Notes: generated by a model from the letters alone, not told the origin. DNA of 64,000 nt from Pseudomonas allokribbensis (GCF_014863605.1 NZ_CP062252.1:1125001-1189000), one strand, 5' to 3'; shown: positions 20,408-31,297, counted from the first letter of the stretch. Made by a program: numbers and translations.

Positions 20408-21886
20408 TTACTGTGGGCGCTTGCGCTCGACCGCCCGCAACAGATGGGTCGGTGGTGTTTCACAACTGATCTTGCGACCCAGTTTTTCTTCGATGGACGG
20501 CAACTGATAGGAGTCGTCTTCACCGGCAAAGCTGATCGACACGCCATCGGCGCCGGCCCGACCGGTACGGCCGATGCGGTGCACGTAGTCGTCCGGGACT
20601 TCCGGCAGGGTGAAGTTGATCACGTGGCTGATGCCGTCGATGTGAATGCCGCGACCGGCCACGTCGGTGGCGACCAGTACGCGGATCTTGCCTTCGCGGA
20701 AGCCTTCCAGCGTCTTGATCCGCTTGTGCTGCGGCACGTCGCCGGACAGTTGCGCGGCGTTGATGCCGTCGCGTACCAGGCGTTCTTCGATGCGCCGCAC
20801 TTCATCCTTGCGGTTGGCGAACACGATGACCCGCTCCCAGCCGTTGTCGTTGACCAGGTTGAAGAGCAGTTTGTATTTGTCAGCCCCGGCCACCGCGTAG
20901 ATGTGCTGTTCGACGTTCTCGTTGGCCACGTTGGTGACTTCGATTTCGACGATGGCAGGGTCGGTGGTCCACTGCTTGGCGAGGTTCATCACGTCTTCGG
21001 TGAAGGTCGCGGAGAACAGCAGGGTCTGGCGTTCGCTTTTCGGTGGAGTCTGGCGAATGATCTGACGCACTTGCGGGATGAAGCCCATGTCGAGCATGCG
21101 GTCGGCTTCGTCCAGCACCATCACTTCGACCATGTCCAGGTGCACGTCGCCACGCTGGTTGAAGTCGAGCAGACGGCCCGGGGTGGCGACGAGGATGTCA
21201 CAGTGGCGGGCTTCGAGGTGCTTGAGCTGCTTGTCGAAGTCCATGCCGCCGACGAACGTCATGACGTTGAGGCCGGTGTACTTGGTCAGGTCGGCGGCGT
21301 CCTTGGCGATCTGCACTACCAGTTCACGGGTCGGCGCGATGATCAGTGCCCGTGGCTCGCCCATGTAGCGCTCTTTCGGCGGTGGGGTCTGCAACAGCTG
21401 GGTGATGATCGAGATCAGGAACGCGGCGGTCTTGCCGGTACCGGTCTGGGCGCGGCCGATGGCGTCTTTGCCGGCGAGGGTGAAACCCAGCACCTGCGCC
21501 TGGATCGGCGTGCAATACGGGAAACCCAGGTCCTGGATGGCGTGCATCAGTTCCGGGGCGAGTTTGAAATCGTGGAAACGGGTCTTGCCTTCCTGTGGCT
21601 CGACGACGAAGTCTTCGAGTTTCCAGGGAATGACCGGCGCCTTGGGCTTCGGTTCGCGGCGTGGTTTGGCCGGTTTGGGTGTTTCGCTGCGGGCGCTTTC
21701 TGGAGCGGGAGCGGAAACAGCAGCGGGTGCCGGTTCGCGTTTCGGTGTGGCTACGGGAGCCTGGCGGTCCGCCGGTTTGGCATCGCTGCGATGACCGGGG
21801 GCGTGCGACGGCGCACTGGGAGCTGGCGCGAGCTGCTCAGCCTCGCTTTTTCCGAACATCTTCTTGAGTGCTTTGAGCACGGTCAT
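20408..21886 (-). CDS. rhlB: ATP-dependent DEAD-box RNA helicase RhlB
   Basis: DEAD-box helicase with mRNA turnover and ribosome-related roles. An Ala/Pro/Lys-rich disordered N-terminus (residues about 15-90) precedes a complete core: Q-motif ([10 protein letters not shown]), motif I AQTGTGKT, Ia [13 protein letters not shown] as [12 protein letters not shown] in LFSATF, motif [15 protein letters not shown] and [12 protein letters not shown]. 492 residues. The N-terminal extension is longer than in E. coli RhlB but usual in pseudomonads. The position next to dauBAR matches P. aeruginosa (PA3861, from memory), supporting the symbol; RhlE-type paralogues are the alternative. Confidence 0.88.
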   Translation of the reverse strand: MTVLKALKKMFGKSEAEQLAPAPSAPSHAPGHRSDAKPADRQAPVATPKREPAPAAVSAPAPESARSETPKPAKPRREPKPKAPVIPWKLEDFVVEPQEGKTRFHDFKLAPELMHAIQDLGFPYCTPIQAQVLGFTLAGKDAIGRAQTGTGKTAAFLISIITQLLQTPPPKERYMGEPRALIIAPTRELVVQIAKDAADLTKYTGLNVMTFVGGMDFDKQLKHLEARHCDILVATPGRLLDFNQRGDVHLDMVEVMVLDEADRMLDMGFIPQVRQIIRQTPPKSERQTLLFSATFTEDVMNLAKQWTTDPAIVEIEVTNVANENVEQHIYAVAGADKYKLLFNLVNDNGWERVIVFANRKDEVRRIEERLVRDGINAAQLSGDVPQHKRIKTLEGFREGKIRVLVATDVAGRGIHIDGISHVINFTLPEVPDDYVHRIGRTGRAGADGVSISFAGEDDSYQLPSIEEKLGRKISCETPPTHLLRAVERKRPQ

Positions 21887-21996
21887 CTCATCAATTGGTT
21901 AAGGAATGTACGCCGGCCAGTGTAATGCAAGAAACGGGCGCGGCGTAGTGGGATGATCAAAGGGGCCCGACCACTGGAAAATCGAGCCCCGGACGA

Positions 21997-23120
<1,124 letters not shown>

Positions 23121-24152
23121 ATGAAGATGTTGAAATCCACTCTGGCGGTCGTGACTGCTGCAGCAGTCCTCGGCGTCAGCGGGTTCGCTCAGGCGGGTGC
23201 AACCCTGGATGCGGTACAGAAGAAAGGTTTCGTGCAGTGTGGCGTCAGCGACGGTCTGCCGGGCTTCTCCGTACCGGATTCGACCGGCAAGATCCTCGGC
23301 ATCGACGCCGACGTCTGCCGTGCCGTGGCCGCTGCCGTATTCGGCGATGCGACCAAGGTCAAGTTCAGTCAGTTGAACGCCAAGGAGCGTTTCACTGCTC
23401 TGCAGTCCGGCGAGATCGACATCCTGTCGCGCAACACCACCATGACCAGCTCCCGTGACGCGGGCATGGGCCTGAAATTCCCTGGCTTCATCACTTACTA
23501 CGACGGCGTGGGCTTCCTGGCCAACAACAAGCTGGGCGTGAAAAGTGCCAAGGAACTCGACGGCGCGACCATCTGCATTCAAGCCGGTACCACCACCGAG
23601 CTGAACGTCTCCGACTACTTCCGCGCCAACGGCCTGAAGTACACCCCGATCACTTTCGACACCTCCGATGAAAGCGCCAAGTCGCTGGAATCCGGTCGTT
23701 GCGACGTGCTGACCTCCGACAAGTCCCAACTGTTCGCCCAGCGCAGCAAGCTGGCCTCGCCGAAGGACTACGTGGTTCTGCCGGAAACCATTTCCAAGGA
23801 ACCTCTGGGCCCGGTCGTGCGTAACGGCGACGACGAGTGGCTGGCCATCGTGCGTTGGGTCGGCTACGCGCTGCTCAACGCTGAAGAAGCCGGCATCACT
23901 TCGAAAAACGTACTCGAAGAAGCCAAGTCCACCAAGAACCCGGACGTTGCCCGTCTGCTGGGTGGCGACGGCGAGTACGGCAAGGATCTGAAACTGCCGA
24001 AGGACTGGGTCGTGAAAATCGTTTCCCAGGTGGGTAACTACGGCGAAATCTTCGAGAAAAACCTCGGCAAGAGCACTCCGCTGGAAATCGACCGTGGCCT
24101 GAACGCGCTGTGGAACAACGGCGGCATTCAGTACGCACCACCAGTGCGCTAA
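23121..24152 (+). CDS. aapJ: General L-amino-acid ABC transporter substrate-binding protein AapJ
   Basis: Periplasmic binding component of the broad-specificity L-amino-acid transporter. Signal peptide MKMLKSTLAVVTAAAVLGVS cleaved near AQAGA. The mature protein has AapJ text: GFVQCGVSDGLPGFSVPDSTGK, GIDADVCRAVAAAVFGD, LSRNTTMTSSRD and ESGRCDVLTSDKSQL. 343 residues, longer than HisJ-type proteins, as expected for AapJ. GGAGG lies 7 nt before the ATG. First gene of aapJQMP. Confidence 0.95.
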   Translation: MKMLKSTLAVVTAAAVLGVSGFAQAGATLDAVQKKGFVQCGVSDGLPGFSVPDSTGKILGIDADVCRAVAAAVFGDATKVKFSQLNAKERFTALQSGEIDILSRNTTMTSSRDAGMGLKFPGFITYYDGVGFLANNKLGVKSAKELDGATICIQAGTTTELNVSDYFRANGLKYTPITFDTSDESAKSLESGRCDVLTSDKSQLFAQRSKLASPKDYVVLPETISKEPLGPVVRNGDDEWLAIVRWVGYALLNAEEAGITSKNVLEEAKSTKNPDVARLLGGDGEYGKDLKLPKDWVVKIVSQVGNYGEIFEKNLGKSTPLEIDRGLNALWNNGGIQYAPPVR

Positions 24153-24217
24153 TGGTTCTATCACCCGGCGGGCCAACCGCCGGGTGATGTTCTGTTCCAT
24201 TTCTTGCGGGGCACTTC

Positions 24218-25399
24218 ATGCAAAATTCAATCGGCGCACCAAAGCAGAGGTTCAGCCTCAGCGATCCACGTGTGCGTGCGTGGCTATTCCAGATCATCAC
24301 CGTTGTGGCGGTGGTCGCCATGGGCTGGTATCTGTTCGACAACACCCAGACCAACCTTCAGCACCGGGGCATCACGTCCGGGTTCAGCTTTCTGGAGCGC
24401 AGTGCCGGGTTCGGCATCGCTCAACACCTGATCTCCTACACCGAAGCGGACAGCTATGCCCGCGTGTTCGTGATCGGCCTGCTCAACACCTTGCTGGTGA
24501 CCTTCATCGGCGTGATCCTGGCGACCCTGCTGGGCTTCATCATCGGTGTGGCGCGGCTGTCGCCGAACTGGATCATCAGCAAGCTGGCGACCGTGTATGT
24601 GGAAGTCTTCCGCAACATTCCGCCGCTGCTGCAAATCCTGTTCTGGTATTTCGCGGTGTTCCTGACCATGCCGGGGCCGCGTAACAGCCACAACTTTGGC
24701 GACACCTTCTTCGTCAGCAGCCGTGGCCTGAACATGCCGGCCGCGCAGATGGCCGACGGCTTCTGGGCGTTCGTGGTCAGTGTCGTGGTGGCTATCGTCG
24801 GCATCGTGCTGATGAGCCGTTGGGCCAACAAGCGTTTCGAGGAAACCGGCGAGCCGTTCCACAAGTTCTGGGTCGGCCTGGGGATCCTGCTGGTCATCCC
24901 GACGCTGTGTGCGCTGATCTTCGGTGCGCCGCTGCATTGGGAAATGCCGAAGCTGCAAGGCTTCAACTTCGTCGGTGGCTGGGTGCTGATCCCGGAACTG
25001 CTGGCCCTGACCCTGGCCTTGACCGTGTACACCGCGGCGTTCATCGCCGAGATCGTGCGTTCGGGGATCAAGTCGGTCAGCCACGGCCAGACCGAAGCGG
25101 CCCGTTCCCTCGGCCTGCGCAACGGCCCGACCTTGCGCAAGGTGATCATTCCGCAAGCGCTGCGCGTGATCATTCCGCCACTGACCAGCCAATACCTGAA
25201 CCTGGCGAAGAACTCCTCGCTGGCGGCCGGTATCGGTTACCCGGAAATGGTTTCACTGTTCGCCGGCACCGTGCTGAACCAGACCGGTCAGGCGATCGAA
25301 GTCATTGCCATCACCATGAGCGTGTACCTGGCGATCAGTATCAGCATTTCCCTGCTGATGAACTGGTACAACAAGCGCATTGCGCTGATCGAGCGGTAA
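24218..25399 (+). CDS. aapQ: Amino-acid ABC transporter permease AapQ
   Basis: One of two inner-membrane subunits of the Aap transporter. 393 residues with about eight hydrophobic segments; an N-terminal helix (WLFQIITVVAVVAMGWYLF) precedes the conserved permease core RVFVIGLLNTLLVTFIGVILATLLGFIIG and the EAA loop (QTEAARSLGLRNGPTLRKVIIPQALRVIIP). 65 bp after aapJ and 10 bp before aapM. The long insert between core helices is typical of AapQ/AapM. Confidence 0.95.
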   Translation: MQNSIGAPKQRFSLSDPRVRAWLFQIITVVAVVAMGWYLFDNTQTNLQHRGITSGFSFLERSAGFGIAQHLISYTEADSYARVFVIGLLNTLLVTFIGVILATLLGFIIGVARLSPNWIISKLATVYVEVFRNIPPLLQILFWYFAVFLTMPGPRNSHNFGDTFFVSSRGLNMPAAQMADGFWAFVVSVVVAIVGIVLMSRWANKRFEETGEPFHKFWVGLGILLVIPTLCALIFGAPLHWEMPKLQGFNFVGGWVLIPELLALTLALTVYTAAFIAEIVRSGIKSVSHGQTEAARSLGLRNGPTLRKVIIPQALRVIIPPLTSQYLNLAKNSSLAAGIGYPEMVSLFAGTVLNQTGQAIEVIAITMSVYLAISISISLLMNWYNKRIALIER

Positions 25400-25409
25400 G
25401 GAATAGCGC

Positions 25410-26507
25410 ATGAGTACTCATACTTTCAAACCCGACATGCCACCGCCGGCCAAGGTCTTCGGCCCGATGGCGTGGATACGCGCGAACATGTTCTCCAGCT
25501 GGCTCAACACCCTGCTGACCCTGTTTGCGTTCTACCTGATCTACCTGGTGATTCCGCCACTGCTCAGTTGGGCGATCTTCGATGCCAACTGGGTCGGCAC
25601 TACCCGCGCCGATTGCACCAAGGCGGGCGCTTGCTGGGTATTCATCGAGCAACGTTTCGGTCAGTTCATGTACGGCTACTATCCGGCGGATCTGCGCTGG
25701 CGCGTGGACCTGACCGTGTGGCTGGCGGTCATCGGTGTGGCCCCGCTGTTCATCAAGCGCGTGCCGCGTAAAGCGGTATACGGGCTGAGCTTCCTGGTGG
25801 TGTATCCGATTGTTGCCTGGTGCCTGCTGCATGGCGGCGTGTTCGGTCTGAGCGCCGTTGCCACCAGCCAGTGGGGCGGCCTGATGCTGACCCTGGTGAT
25901 CGCCACCGTCGGCATCGCCGGCGCGTTGCCGCTGGGGATCATGCTGGCGCTGGGACGACGTTCGAACATGCCGGCCATTCGTGTGGTCTGCGTGACGTTC
26001 ATCGAGTTCTGGCGCGGCGTGCCGCTGATTACCGTGCTGTTCATGTCTTCGGTGATGCTGCCGCTGTTCCTGCCTGAAGGCATGAACTTCGACAAGCTGC
26101 TGCGGGCGTTGATCGGCGTGATCCTGTTCCAGTCGGCCTACGTCGCCGAAGTGGTGCGCGGCGGTCTGCAAGCGATCCCCAAAGGTCAGTACGAAGCCGC
26201 TGCCGCGATGGGCCTCGGTTACTGGCGCGCCATGGGCCTGGTGATTCTGCCGCAAGCCCTGAAGCTGGTGATTCCCGGCATCGTCAACACCTTCATCGCG
26301 CTGTTCAAGGACACCAGCCTGGTGATCATCATCGGCCTCTTTGACCTGCTCAACAGCGTCAAACAAGCCGCTGCCGATCCGAAATGGCTGGGCATGGCCA
26401 CCGAAGGCTACGTGTTCGCCGCCCTGGTGTTCTGGATTTTCTGTTTTGGTATGTCGCGCTATTCCATGCATCTGGAACGCAAGCTCGACACTGGCCATAA
26501 GCGTTAG
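25410..26507 (+). CDS. aapM: Amino-acid ABC transporter permease AapM
   Basis: Second inner-membrane permease of the Aap system, 365 residues. Features: several membrane segments ([40 protein letters not shown]), the [24 protein letters not shown] block and the EAA loop [31 protein letters not shown]. Operon position between aapQ and aapP with 10-11 bp gaps. Confidence 0.95.
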   Translation: MSTHTFKPDMPPPAKVFGPMAWIRANMFSSWLNTLLTLFAFYLIYLVIPPLLSWAIFDANWVGTTRADCTKAGACWVFIEQRFGQFMYGYYPADLRWRVDLTVWLAVIGVAPLFIKRVPRKAVYGLSFLVVYPIVAWCLLHGGVFGLSAVATSQWGGLMLTLVIATVGIAGALPLGIMLALGRRSNMPAIRVVCVTFIEFWRGVPLITVLFMSSVMLPLFLPEGMNFDKLLRALIGVILFQSAYVAEVVRGGLQAIPKGQYEAAAAMGLGYWRAMGLVILPQALKLVIPGIVNTFIALFKDTSLVIIIGLFDLLNSVKQAAADPKWLGMATEGYVFAALVFWIFCFGMSRYSMHLERKLDTGHKR

Positions 26508-26518
26508 GAGTTTTTTCG

Positions 26519-27283
26519 ATGAGCGAAGCAATCAAAAAGCCAGTGGGCCCTGAAGGCATCATTCAGATGCAGGGCGTGAACAAGTGGTACGGCCAGTTCC
26601 ACGTGCTGAAAGACATCAACCTCAACGTCAAGCAGGGCGAGCGTATCGTGCTGTGCGGCCCGTCGGGTTCCGGCAAGTCCACCACCATCCGCTGCCTGAA
26701 CCGTCTGGAAGAACACCAGCAGGGCCGCATCGTGGTCGATGGCGTGGAGCTGACCAACGACCTCAAGCAGATCGAAGCGATCCGTCGTGAAGTCGGCATG
26801 GTGTTCCAGCACTTCAACCTGTTCCCGCACCTGACCATTCTGCAGAACTGCACCCTGGCGCCGATGTGGGTGCGCAAGATGCCCAAGCGCAAGGCCGAGG
26901 AAATCGCCATGCATTATCTGGAACGCGTACGCATTCCGGAGCAGGCGCACAAGTTCCCCGGGCAACTGTCCGGCGGTCAGCAACAGCGTGTGGCGATTGC
27001 TCGCGCGCTGTGCATGAAACCGAAAATCATGCTGTTCGACGAACCGACCTCGGCGCTCGACCCGGAGATGGTGAAAGAAGTTCTGGACACCATGATCGGC
27101 TTGGCCGAAGACGGCATGACGATGCTCTGCGTGACCCACGAAATGGGCTTCGCCCGCACCGTGGCCAACCGCGTGATCTTCATGGACAAAGGCGAAATCG
27201 TCGAGCAGGCGGCACCGAACGACTTCTTCGACAATCCGCAGAATGAGCGGACCAAGTTGTTCCTGAGTCAGATTCTGCATTGA
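26519..27283 (+). CDS. aapP: Amino-acid ABC transporter ATPase AapP
   Basis: Cytoplasmic ATPase that drives the Aap transporter. 254 residues with Walker [11 protein letters not shown] (about residue 49), Q-loop [13 protein letters not shown], signature [15 protein letters not shown], Walker [14 protein letters not shown] and the switch His in VTHEMGFA. Ends the operon and is followed by an intrinsic terminator. Confidence 0.96.
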   Translation: MSEAIKKPVGPEGIIQMQGVNKWYGQFHVLKDINLNVKQGERIVLCGPSGSGKSTTIRCLNRLEEHQQGRIVVDGVELTNDLKQIEAIRREVGMVFQHFNLFPHLTILQNCTLAPMWVRKMPKRKAEEIAMHYLERVRIPEQAHKFPGQLSGGQQQRVAIARALCMKPKIMLFDEPTSALDPEMVKEVLDTMIGLAEDGMTMLCVTHEMGFARTVANRVIFMDKGEIVEQAAPNDFFDNPQNERTKLFLSQILH

Positions 27284-27301
27284 TATCTGATGCATAAAAC
27301 C

Positions 27302-27330
27302 AACCCGGCCTTGTGCCGGGTTTGTTTTTT
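27302..27330 (+). terminator. Intrinsic terminator after aapP
   Basis: AACCCGGC (27302-27309) pairs with GCCGGGTT (27315-27322), then TTGTTTTTT. Confidence 0.9.
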
Positions 27331-27335
27331 GGGGA

Positions 27336-27824
27336 TCAGGACACGGTGAGGGTTTCGTGTTCTTTGTGGACGGTGTGCGTGAAGCCTCTCAAGTCTGCCC
27401 CTTCACCGAGAGACTTTGCATCGGTCAGCAAGTACGGGTAACGATCCAACAGTCGCATCAGCAGTATCAGTGCTTTGGGCGGCAATATTTCGCCGCGCTC
27501 GTAGCGAGAGAAAGCGTTATGTCCACCACCCGACAATAATTGCACTGTCTCTTTTTGCGTAAGGTGCAATTTTCGACGGATACGCCTCATCTCGTCACCG
27601 ATCATTTGCCTGGCAGCGAATACCAGTTCATCCCCTGCTTCCCCAAAACGTTCTGCGCTGTCAGTGTCGAAGTCCCACTCAACCTCACCGCACTTCTGGC
27701 ACTCCCAGCCAGAAAGATTATCTACACGGCGCTCCATGCCTTTGACACTCAAGGTTTCGGCGCGACCCTCGAAATGCCTCATTCCCTCACGTGCACCGCA
27801 GCTGACACATTGCTGGGTTTTCAT
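27336..27824 (-). CDS. mqsA: MqsA-family antitoxin (zinc + HTH)
   Basis: Antitoxin and operon repressor of an MqsRA-type toxin-antitoxin pair. The N-terminal zinc site is visible as C6-x2-C9 and C42-x2-C45 (CVSC and CQKC). The C-terminal Xre helix-turn-helix is RRIRRKLHLTQKETVQLLSGGGHNAFSRYERGEILPP (about residues 80-118). At 162 residues it is longer than E. coli MqsA (131), the extra part being C-terminal. It overlaps the mqsR stop by 4 bp, so translation is coupled. The pair sits between the aap operon and a GntR gene, where it looks like an accessory insertion. Confidence 0.93.
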   Translation of the reverse strand: MKTQQCVSCGAREGMRHFEGRAETLSVKGMERRVDNLSGWECQKCGEVEWDFDTDSAERFGEAGDELVFAARQMIGDEMRRIRRKLHLTQKETVQLLSGGGHNAFSRYERGEILPPKALILLMRLLDRYPYLLTDAKSLGEGADLRGFTHTVHKEHETLTVS

Positions 27825-28129
27825 GGGTTTTTCTCCTTGAAGGAAATTACCGGTGGGCCGCCTGGGCGGTAGGTCACCTTGATGTAAATCTCCTGATCTT
27901 GTGAAGTGATGTGATACACGTCCTGCCAGACTCGATGATCGTCATAAGTGGTCATGGATTTGTACAACATCCTGTTCTGTAACTCGAAAACGATCTCTTG
28001 CATCTCTCTGAAGCTAAAGCCGAGCTTCTCACCGGATTTTGCCGAAGACCTGGTGAAGGCTTTTTTGCCAAGTCGCCTGACCTCAGCCTTGATCACCACC
28101 AAGTCGTAATGGGGTGTGTTCTTTTCCAT
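27821..28129 (-). CDS. mqsR: MqsR-family mRNA interferase toxin
   Basis: Ribosome-independent endoribonuclease of the MqsR/RelE fold; the E. coli protein cleaves at GCU. The 102-residue sequence follows E. coli MqsR closely: MEKNTPHYDL at the start, YKSMTTYDDHRVWQDVY in the middle and VISFKEK at the end. Residues matching the proposed catalytic set (K57, Q69, Y82, K98) are intact with a one-residue shift up to Tyr82, so the toxin appears functional. Toxin-first order, as in E. coli. A perfect 23-bp palindrome lies 24 bp upstream of the start. Confidence 0.95.
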   Translation of the reverse strand: MEKNTPHYDLVVIKAEVRRLGKKAFTRSSAKSGEKLGFSFREMQEIVFELQNRMLYKSMTTYDDHRVWQDVYHITSQDQEIYIKVTYRPGGPPVISFKEKNP

Positions 28130-28152
28130 AAGAAACCAAAACCCTATCCTTG

Positions 28153-28175
28153 AAATTACCCTTAAAGGGTAATTT
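28153..28175. promoter_or_regulatory. MqsA operator candidate: perfect 23-bp palindrome
   Basis: AAATTACCCTT (28153-28163) and its exact complement (28165-28175) flank A28164. The inner ACCCT/AGGGT halves resemble the AACCT-AGGTT operator of E. coli mqsRA. It lies directly upstream of mqsR and is AT-rich at its ends, suitable for autorepression. Confidence 0.75.
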
Positions 28176-28295
28176 TGACCAATCGAAAATCCCGCTTCAT
28201 TTGCCTCCTGATCAACCTAGGTGGTTGCCGTCCTACACGGAGCTGACTAACATGTCAGAAAATTCATCCCATGATTGGATGAAAGGGCGAATCCT

Positions 28296-28955
28296 ATGTC
28301 AGACATTTCTCCACTTATTAAGCGATCCCTGGTCGATCAGGCCCTGGATCTATTACGACAGCGCATCACCGACGGCACCTGGCAGGTCGGTCAGCGCTTG
28401 CCGACCGAGCCCGAGCTGTGTGCCGAACTCGGTATCAGCCGTAACACCGTGCGCGAGGCGATGCGGGTGCTGGCGTTCTCCGGATTGATCGAGATCCGTC
28501 AGGGCGATGGCAGTTATCTGCGGGCGGTGGTCGATCCGATGGACACGCTCAAGGCGCTGTCCAAGTGCTCACTGGATCAGGCTCGGGAAACCCGGCACAT
28601 CCTTGAAGTCGAAGCCATCGGCCTGGCGGCGTTGCGCCGTACCGATGAGGATCTGGCGGGCCTGCGCGAGGCGCTTGGCGTTGCCGGCAGCCACTATCAC
28701 GGCGATCTCGACAGCTACATCGCCTGTGACCTGGTGTTTCACCGCCGCCTGGTGGATGCCGCGCACAACCCGACGCTCAGCGAGCTGTATCGCTATTTCT
28801 CCAGCATCGTCGGCGCGCAATTGCGCCAGACCCTGAACATCGTCCCTCGTCGACAGGAAGTCTTCGATTTGCACATCGCCCTGTTCGAAGCCGTCGAACA
28901 GCGTGATCCGGAACGGGCCAAAGCCCTGTCGAGGCAACTGATCAATGAACCCTGA
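28296..28955 (+). CDS. GntR/FadR-family (FCD) transcriptional regulator
   Basis: Winged-helix regulator with an FCD ligand domain. The GntR helix-turn-helix spans residues about 10-75 (LLRQRITDGTWQVGQRLPTEPELCAELGISRNTVREAMRVLAFSGLIEIRQGDGSYL); the FCD domain follows with metal-site type residues (DLVFHRRLVDAAHNPTLSELY and DLHIALFEAVEQRD). ATG 28296 (MSDISPLIKRS) is chosen, with AAGGG nearby; a TTG at 28275 is an in-frame alternative. 219 residues. Its end overlaps the next gene by 11 bp, so it probably regulates that transporter. The ligand is unknown. Confidence 0.92.
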   Translation: MSDISPLIKRSLVDQALDLLRQRITDGTWQVGQRLPTEPELCAELGISRNTVREAMRVLAFSGLIEIRQGDGSYLRAVVDPMDTLKALSKCSLDQARETRHILEVEAIGLAALRRTDEDLAGLREALGVAGSHYHGDLDSYIACDLVFHRRLVDAAHNPTLSELYRYFSSIVGAQLRQTLNIVPRRQEVFDLHIALFEAVEQRDPERAKALSRQLINEP

Positions 28956-30249
28956 AACCGAGAAAACCATGTCCCGCCCTGAAGCCGTCAACGCCCCGAA
29001 GCGCACCGCCGAACTGGAGGAGTTGCTGATCGATGCCGAGGCCGACGACGAGCAGGTGCAGCAAAGTCATCCGCTGGTACGTCGCCCATGGCTGTTGCTG
29101 TTGGGCCTGATTCTGGTGGCGTTGAACCTGCGTCCGGCGCTGTCGAGCATGGCGCCGCTGCTCAGTGAAGTGTCGAAAAGCCTTGGCTTGTCCGCCGCTC
29201 AGGCGGGGTTGCTGACGACGTTGCCGGTGTTGTGCCTCGGTCTGTTCGCCCCATTGGCTCCGGTGCTGGCGCGACGTTTCGGTGCCGAGCGGGTGGTGCT
29301 GGGGATTCTTCTGACACTGGCCGGCGGCATCATCCTGCGCAGCAACTTCGGTGAAATCGGTCTGTTCGCCGGCAGCGTGCTGGGTGGCGCGAGTATCGGC
29401 ATCATCGGCGTCTTGCTGCCCGGTATCGTCAAACGCGACTTCGCCAAGCACGCCGGCACCATGACCGGTGTCTACACCATGGCCCTGTGCCTGGGCGCGG
29501 CGATGGCGGCGGGTTCGAGCGTGCCGTTGAGCGAACACTTCGATCACAGCTGGGCCATGGGCCTCGGCTTCTGGGTGATTCCGGCGCTGGTTGCTGCGGT
29601 GTTCTGGCTGCCGCAAATCGGTCAGAAGCATGGTGCACACAATGTCGCCTACCGGGTGCGCGGCTTGCTGCGTGATCCGCTGGCCTGGCAGGTGACCTTG
29701 TACATGGGCCTGCAATCGTCACTGGCCTACATTGTGTTTGGCTGGTTGCCGTCGATTCTGATTGGACGCGGGCTGACGCCGACCCAGGCCGGTCTGGTGC
29801 TGTCCGGTTCGGTGATCATCCAGCTTGCCAGTTCCCTGGCAGCGCCGTGGCTGGCTACGCGTGGCAAGGATCAACGGCTGGCGATCGTGGTGGTGATGGC
29901 ACTGACCCTCGGCGGTCTGTTCGGATGTCTCTACGCGCCGATCGAAGGCCTGTGGGGCTGGGCGATCCTGCTGGGCCTGGGGCAGGGCGGGACGTTCAGT
30001 CTGGCGTTGACCCTGATCGTGCTGCGCTCGCGCGATTCCCATGTCGCGGCGAACCTGTCGAGCATGTCCCAGGGTTTTGGCTACACCCTCGCGTCCATGG
30101 GGCCGTTCGCGGTCGGCGTGGTGCATGACTGGACCGGCGGCTGGAACGCCGTGGGCTGGATCTTTGGCATCGTCGGTGCGGGTGCGATCCTTGCCGGTCT
30201 CGGTGCCGGGCGCGCGCTTTACGTGCAGGTCGAAAGCGAAAAGGTCTGA
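28945..30249 (+). CDS. CynX/NimT-family MFS transporter
   Basis: Inner-membrane transporter of the cyanate/nitroimidazole (CynX/NimT, YeaN-like) branch of the MFS. 434 residues with a charged cytoplasmic N-terminus of about 48 residues and then twelve hydrophobic segments beginning PWLLLLGLILVALNLRPALSSMAPLL; the LNLRPALSS motif and the half-repeat SSLAYIVFGWLPSIL are branch markers. The start overlaps the GntR gene by 11 bp; an ATG at 28969 is an alternative. No cyanase lies nearby, so the substrate cannot be named. Confidence 0.9.
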   Translation: MNPETEKTMSRPEAVNAPKRTAELEELLIDAEADDEQVQQSHPLVRRPWLLLLGLILVALNLRPALSSMAPLLSEVSKSLGLSAAQAGLLTTLPVLCLGLFAPLAPVLARRFGAERVVLGILLTLAGGIILRSNFGEIGLFAGSVLGGASIGIIGVLLPGIVKRDFAKHAGTMTGVYTMALCLGAAMAAGSSVPLSEHFDHSWAMGLGFWVIPALVAAVFWLPQIGQKHGAHNVAYRVRGLLRDPLAWQVTLYMGLQSSLAYIVFGWLPSILIGRGLTPTQAGLVLSGSVIIQLASSLAAPWLATRGKDQRLAIVVVMALTLGGLFGCLYAPIEGLWGWAILLGLGQGGTFSLALTLIVLRSRDSHVAANLSSMSQGFGYTLASMGPFAVGVVHDWTGGWNAVGWIFGIVGAGAILAGLGAGRALYVQVESEKV

Positions 30250-30349
30250 CGCGCACACACTGCCGGTATTCGGAATGCGAATGCCGATAGTGTTTCGGGC
30301 GTTTGCGGATTATCGTGCTGGCAATCTGTACCTTTCCTGGAGATTGCCC

Positions 30350-30823
30350 ATGAGTGAAGAAGCCCACAGCGCGTTGATCACCCGTTTCTATCAGGCTTTC
30401 CAACGCCTTGACGCCGAGGCCATGGCCGCCTGCTACACCGACGACGTGGTGTTCAGCGATCCGGCCTTTGGCGAGCTGCGCGGTCGCGATGCCGGCGACA
30501 TGTGGCGCATGCTCACCACCCGGGCCAAAGACTTCTCCCTGACCTTCGACAATGTCCGCGCCGACGAGCGCAGCGGCGGCGCTCACTGGGTGGCGACCTA
30601 TCTGTTCAGCCAGACCGGTAATATCGTGATCAACGACATCCAGGCACGCTTCGTCTTCCGCGACGGCAAGATCTGTGAACACCACGACCACTTCGACCTG
30701 TGGCGCTGGTCTCGCCAGGCACTGGGCTTCAAGGGCTTGCTGCTGGGCTGGACGCCGCTGGTGCGCAACGCCGTCCGCGCCCAGGCGCTGAAAGGGCTGA
30801 AGGCATTTCAGGCGAGTCGCTGA
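30350..30823 (+). CDS. NTF2-like (SnoaL-type) protein
   Basis: 157-residue cone-fold protein of the nuclear transport factor 2 superfamily. Seen: ALITRFYQAFQRLDAEAMAACYTDDVVFSDPAFGELRG, the standard N-terminal helix and strand, and ARFVFRDGKICEHHDHFDLWRW near residue 115, the usual pocket end. A C-terminal helix (ALKGLKAFQASR) follows. Start ATG 30350 follows GGAG at 10 nt. Function unknown; many homologues are small-molecule isomerases or hydratases or simple binding proteins. Confidence 0.85.
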   Translation: MSEEAHSALITRFYQAFQRLDAEAMAACYTDDVVFSDPAFGELRGRDAGDMWRMLTTRAKDFSLTFDNVRADERSGGAHWVATYLFSQTGNIVINDIQARFVFRDGKICEHHDHFDLWRWSRQALGFKGLLLGWTPLVRNAVRAQALKGLKAFQASR

Positions 30824-30862
30824 TAAGATCGCGGCCTGTTCCTCACACGCCTTTATTGCCCA

Positions 30863-31165
30863 GTGACCAGCCTCAGCGAAAATCCCCTCGATGCCGACGT
30901 TCCAGTGAGTAAATCCTGGTTCGTCTACCTCGTTCGCGCCGCCAACGGTTCGCTGTACTGCGGGATCAGCGATGATCCCGTGCGCCGCTTCGCCAAACAC
31001 CAGAGCGGCAAGGGCGCGCGATTCTTTCTGTCCAGCCCGGCGATGGCGCTGGTCTACACCGAGCTGTGCCGTGACAAGGGCGATGCATTGCGCCAGGAAC
31101 GGTTGATCAAGAAGCTCAGGAAGAGCGCGAAGGAATGCCTGGTGGCGTCTTATCGGCCTGATTGA
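30863..31165 (+). CDS. GIY-YIG superfamily nuclease-like protein (UPF0213/YhbQ type)
   Basis: Small single-domain GIY-YIG protein. The motif is present in its modified form: [35 protein letters not shown], with the conserved Arg and later Glu in [13 protein letters not shown]. 100 residues from GTG 30863; a second GTG at 30905 (just before SKSWFVYLV) would give the compact family length and may be the true start. It lies 40 bp after the NTF2-like gene and is followed by a terminator. The role of the family is uncertain, possibly DNA repair. Confidence 0.88.
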   Translation: MTSLSENPLDADVPVSKSWFVYLVRAANGSLYCGISDDPVRRFAKHQSGKGARFFLSSPAMALVYTELCRDKGDALRQERLIKKLRKSAKECLVASYRPD

Positions 31166-31238
31166 TCAGGTGTTTGCGAGCGGTAGAAATCACTGCACGT
31201 TGAAGCGGTGTCCTCAGACAAACGACAGGCGAAAAAAA

Positions 31239-31263
31239 AACCGCCTTTGCGGGGCGGTTTTTT
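31239..31263 (+). terminator. Intrinsic terminator after the GIY-YIG gene
   Basis: AACCGCC (31239-31245) pairs with GGCGGTT (31253-31259), followed by TTTTTT starting within the stem; an A-run on the other side could allow bidirectional use. Confidence 0.9.
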
Positions 31264-31297
31264 CTGTAAACCTCGGTTTGCGGCCGGGTTTACTGAT

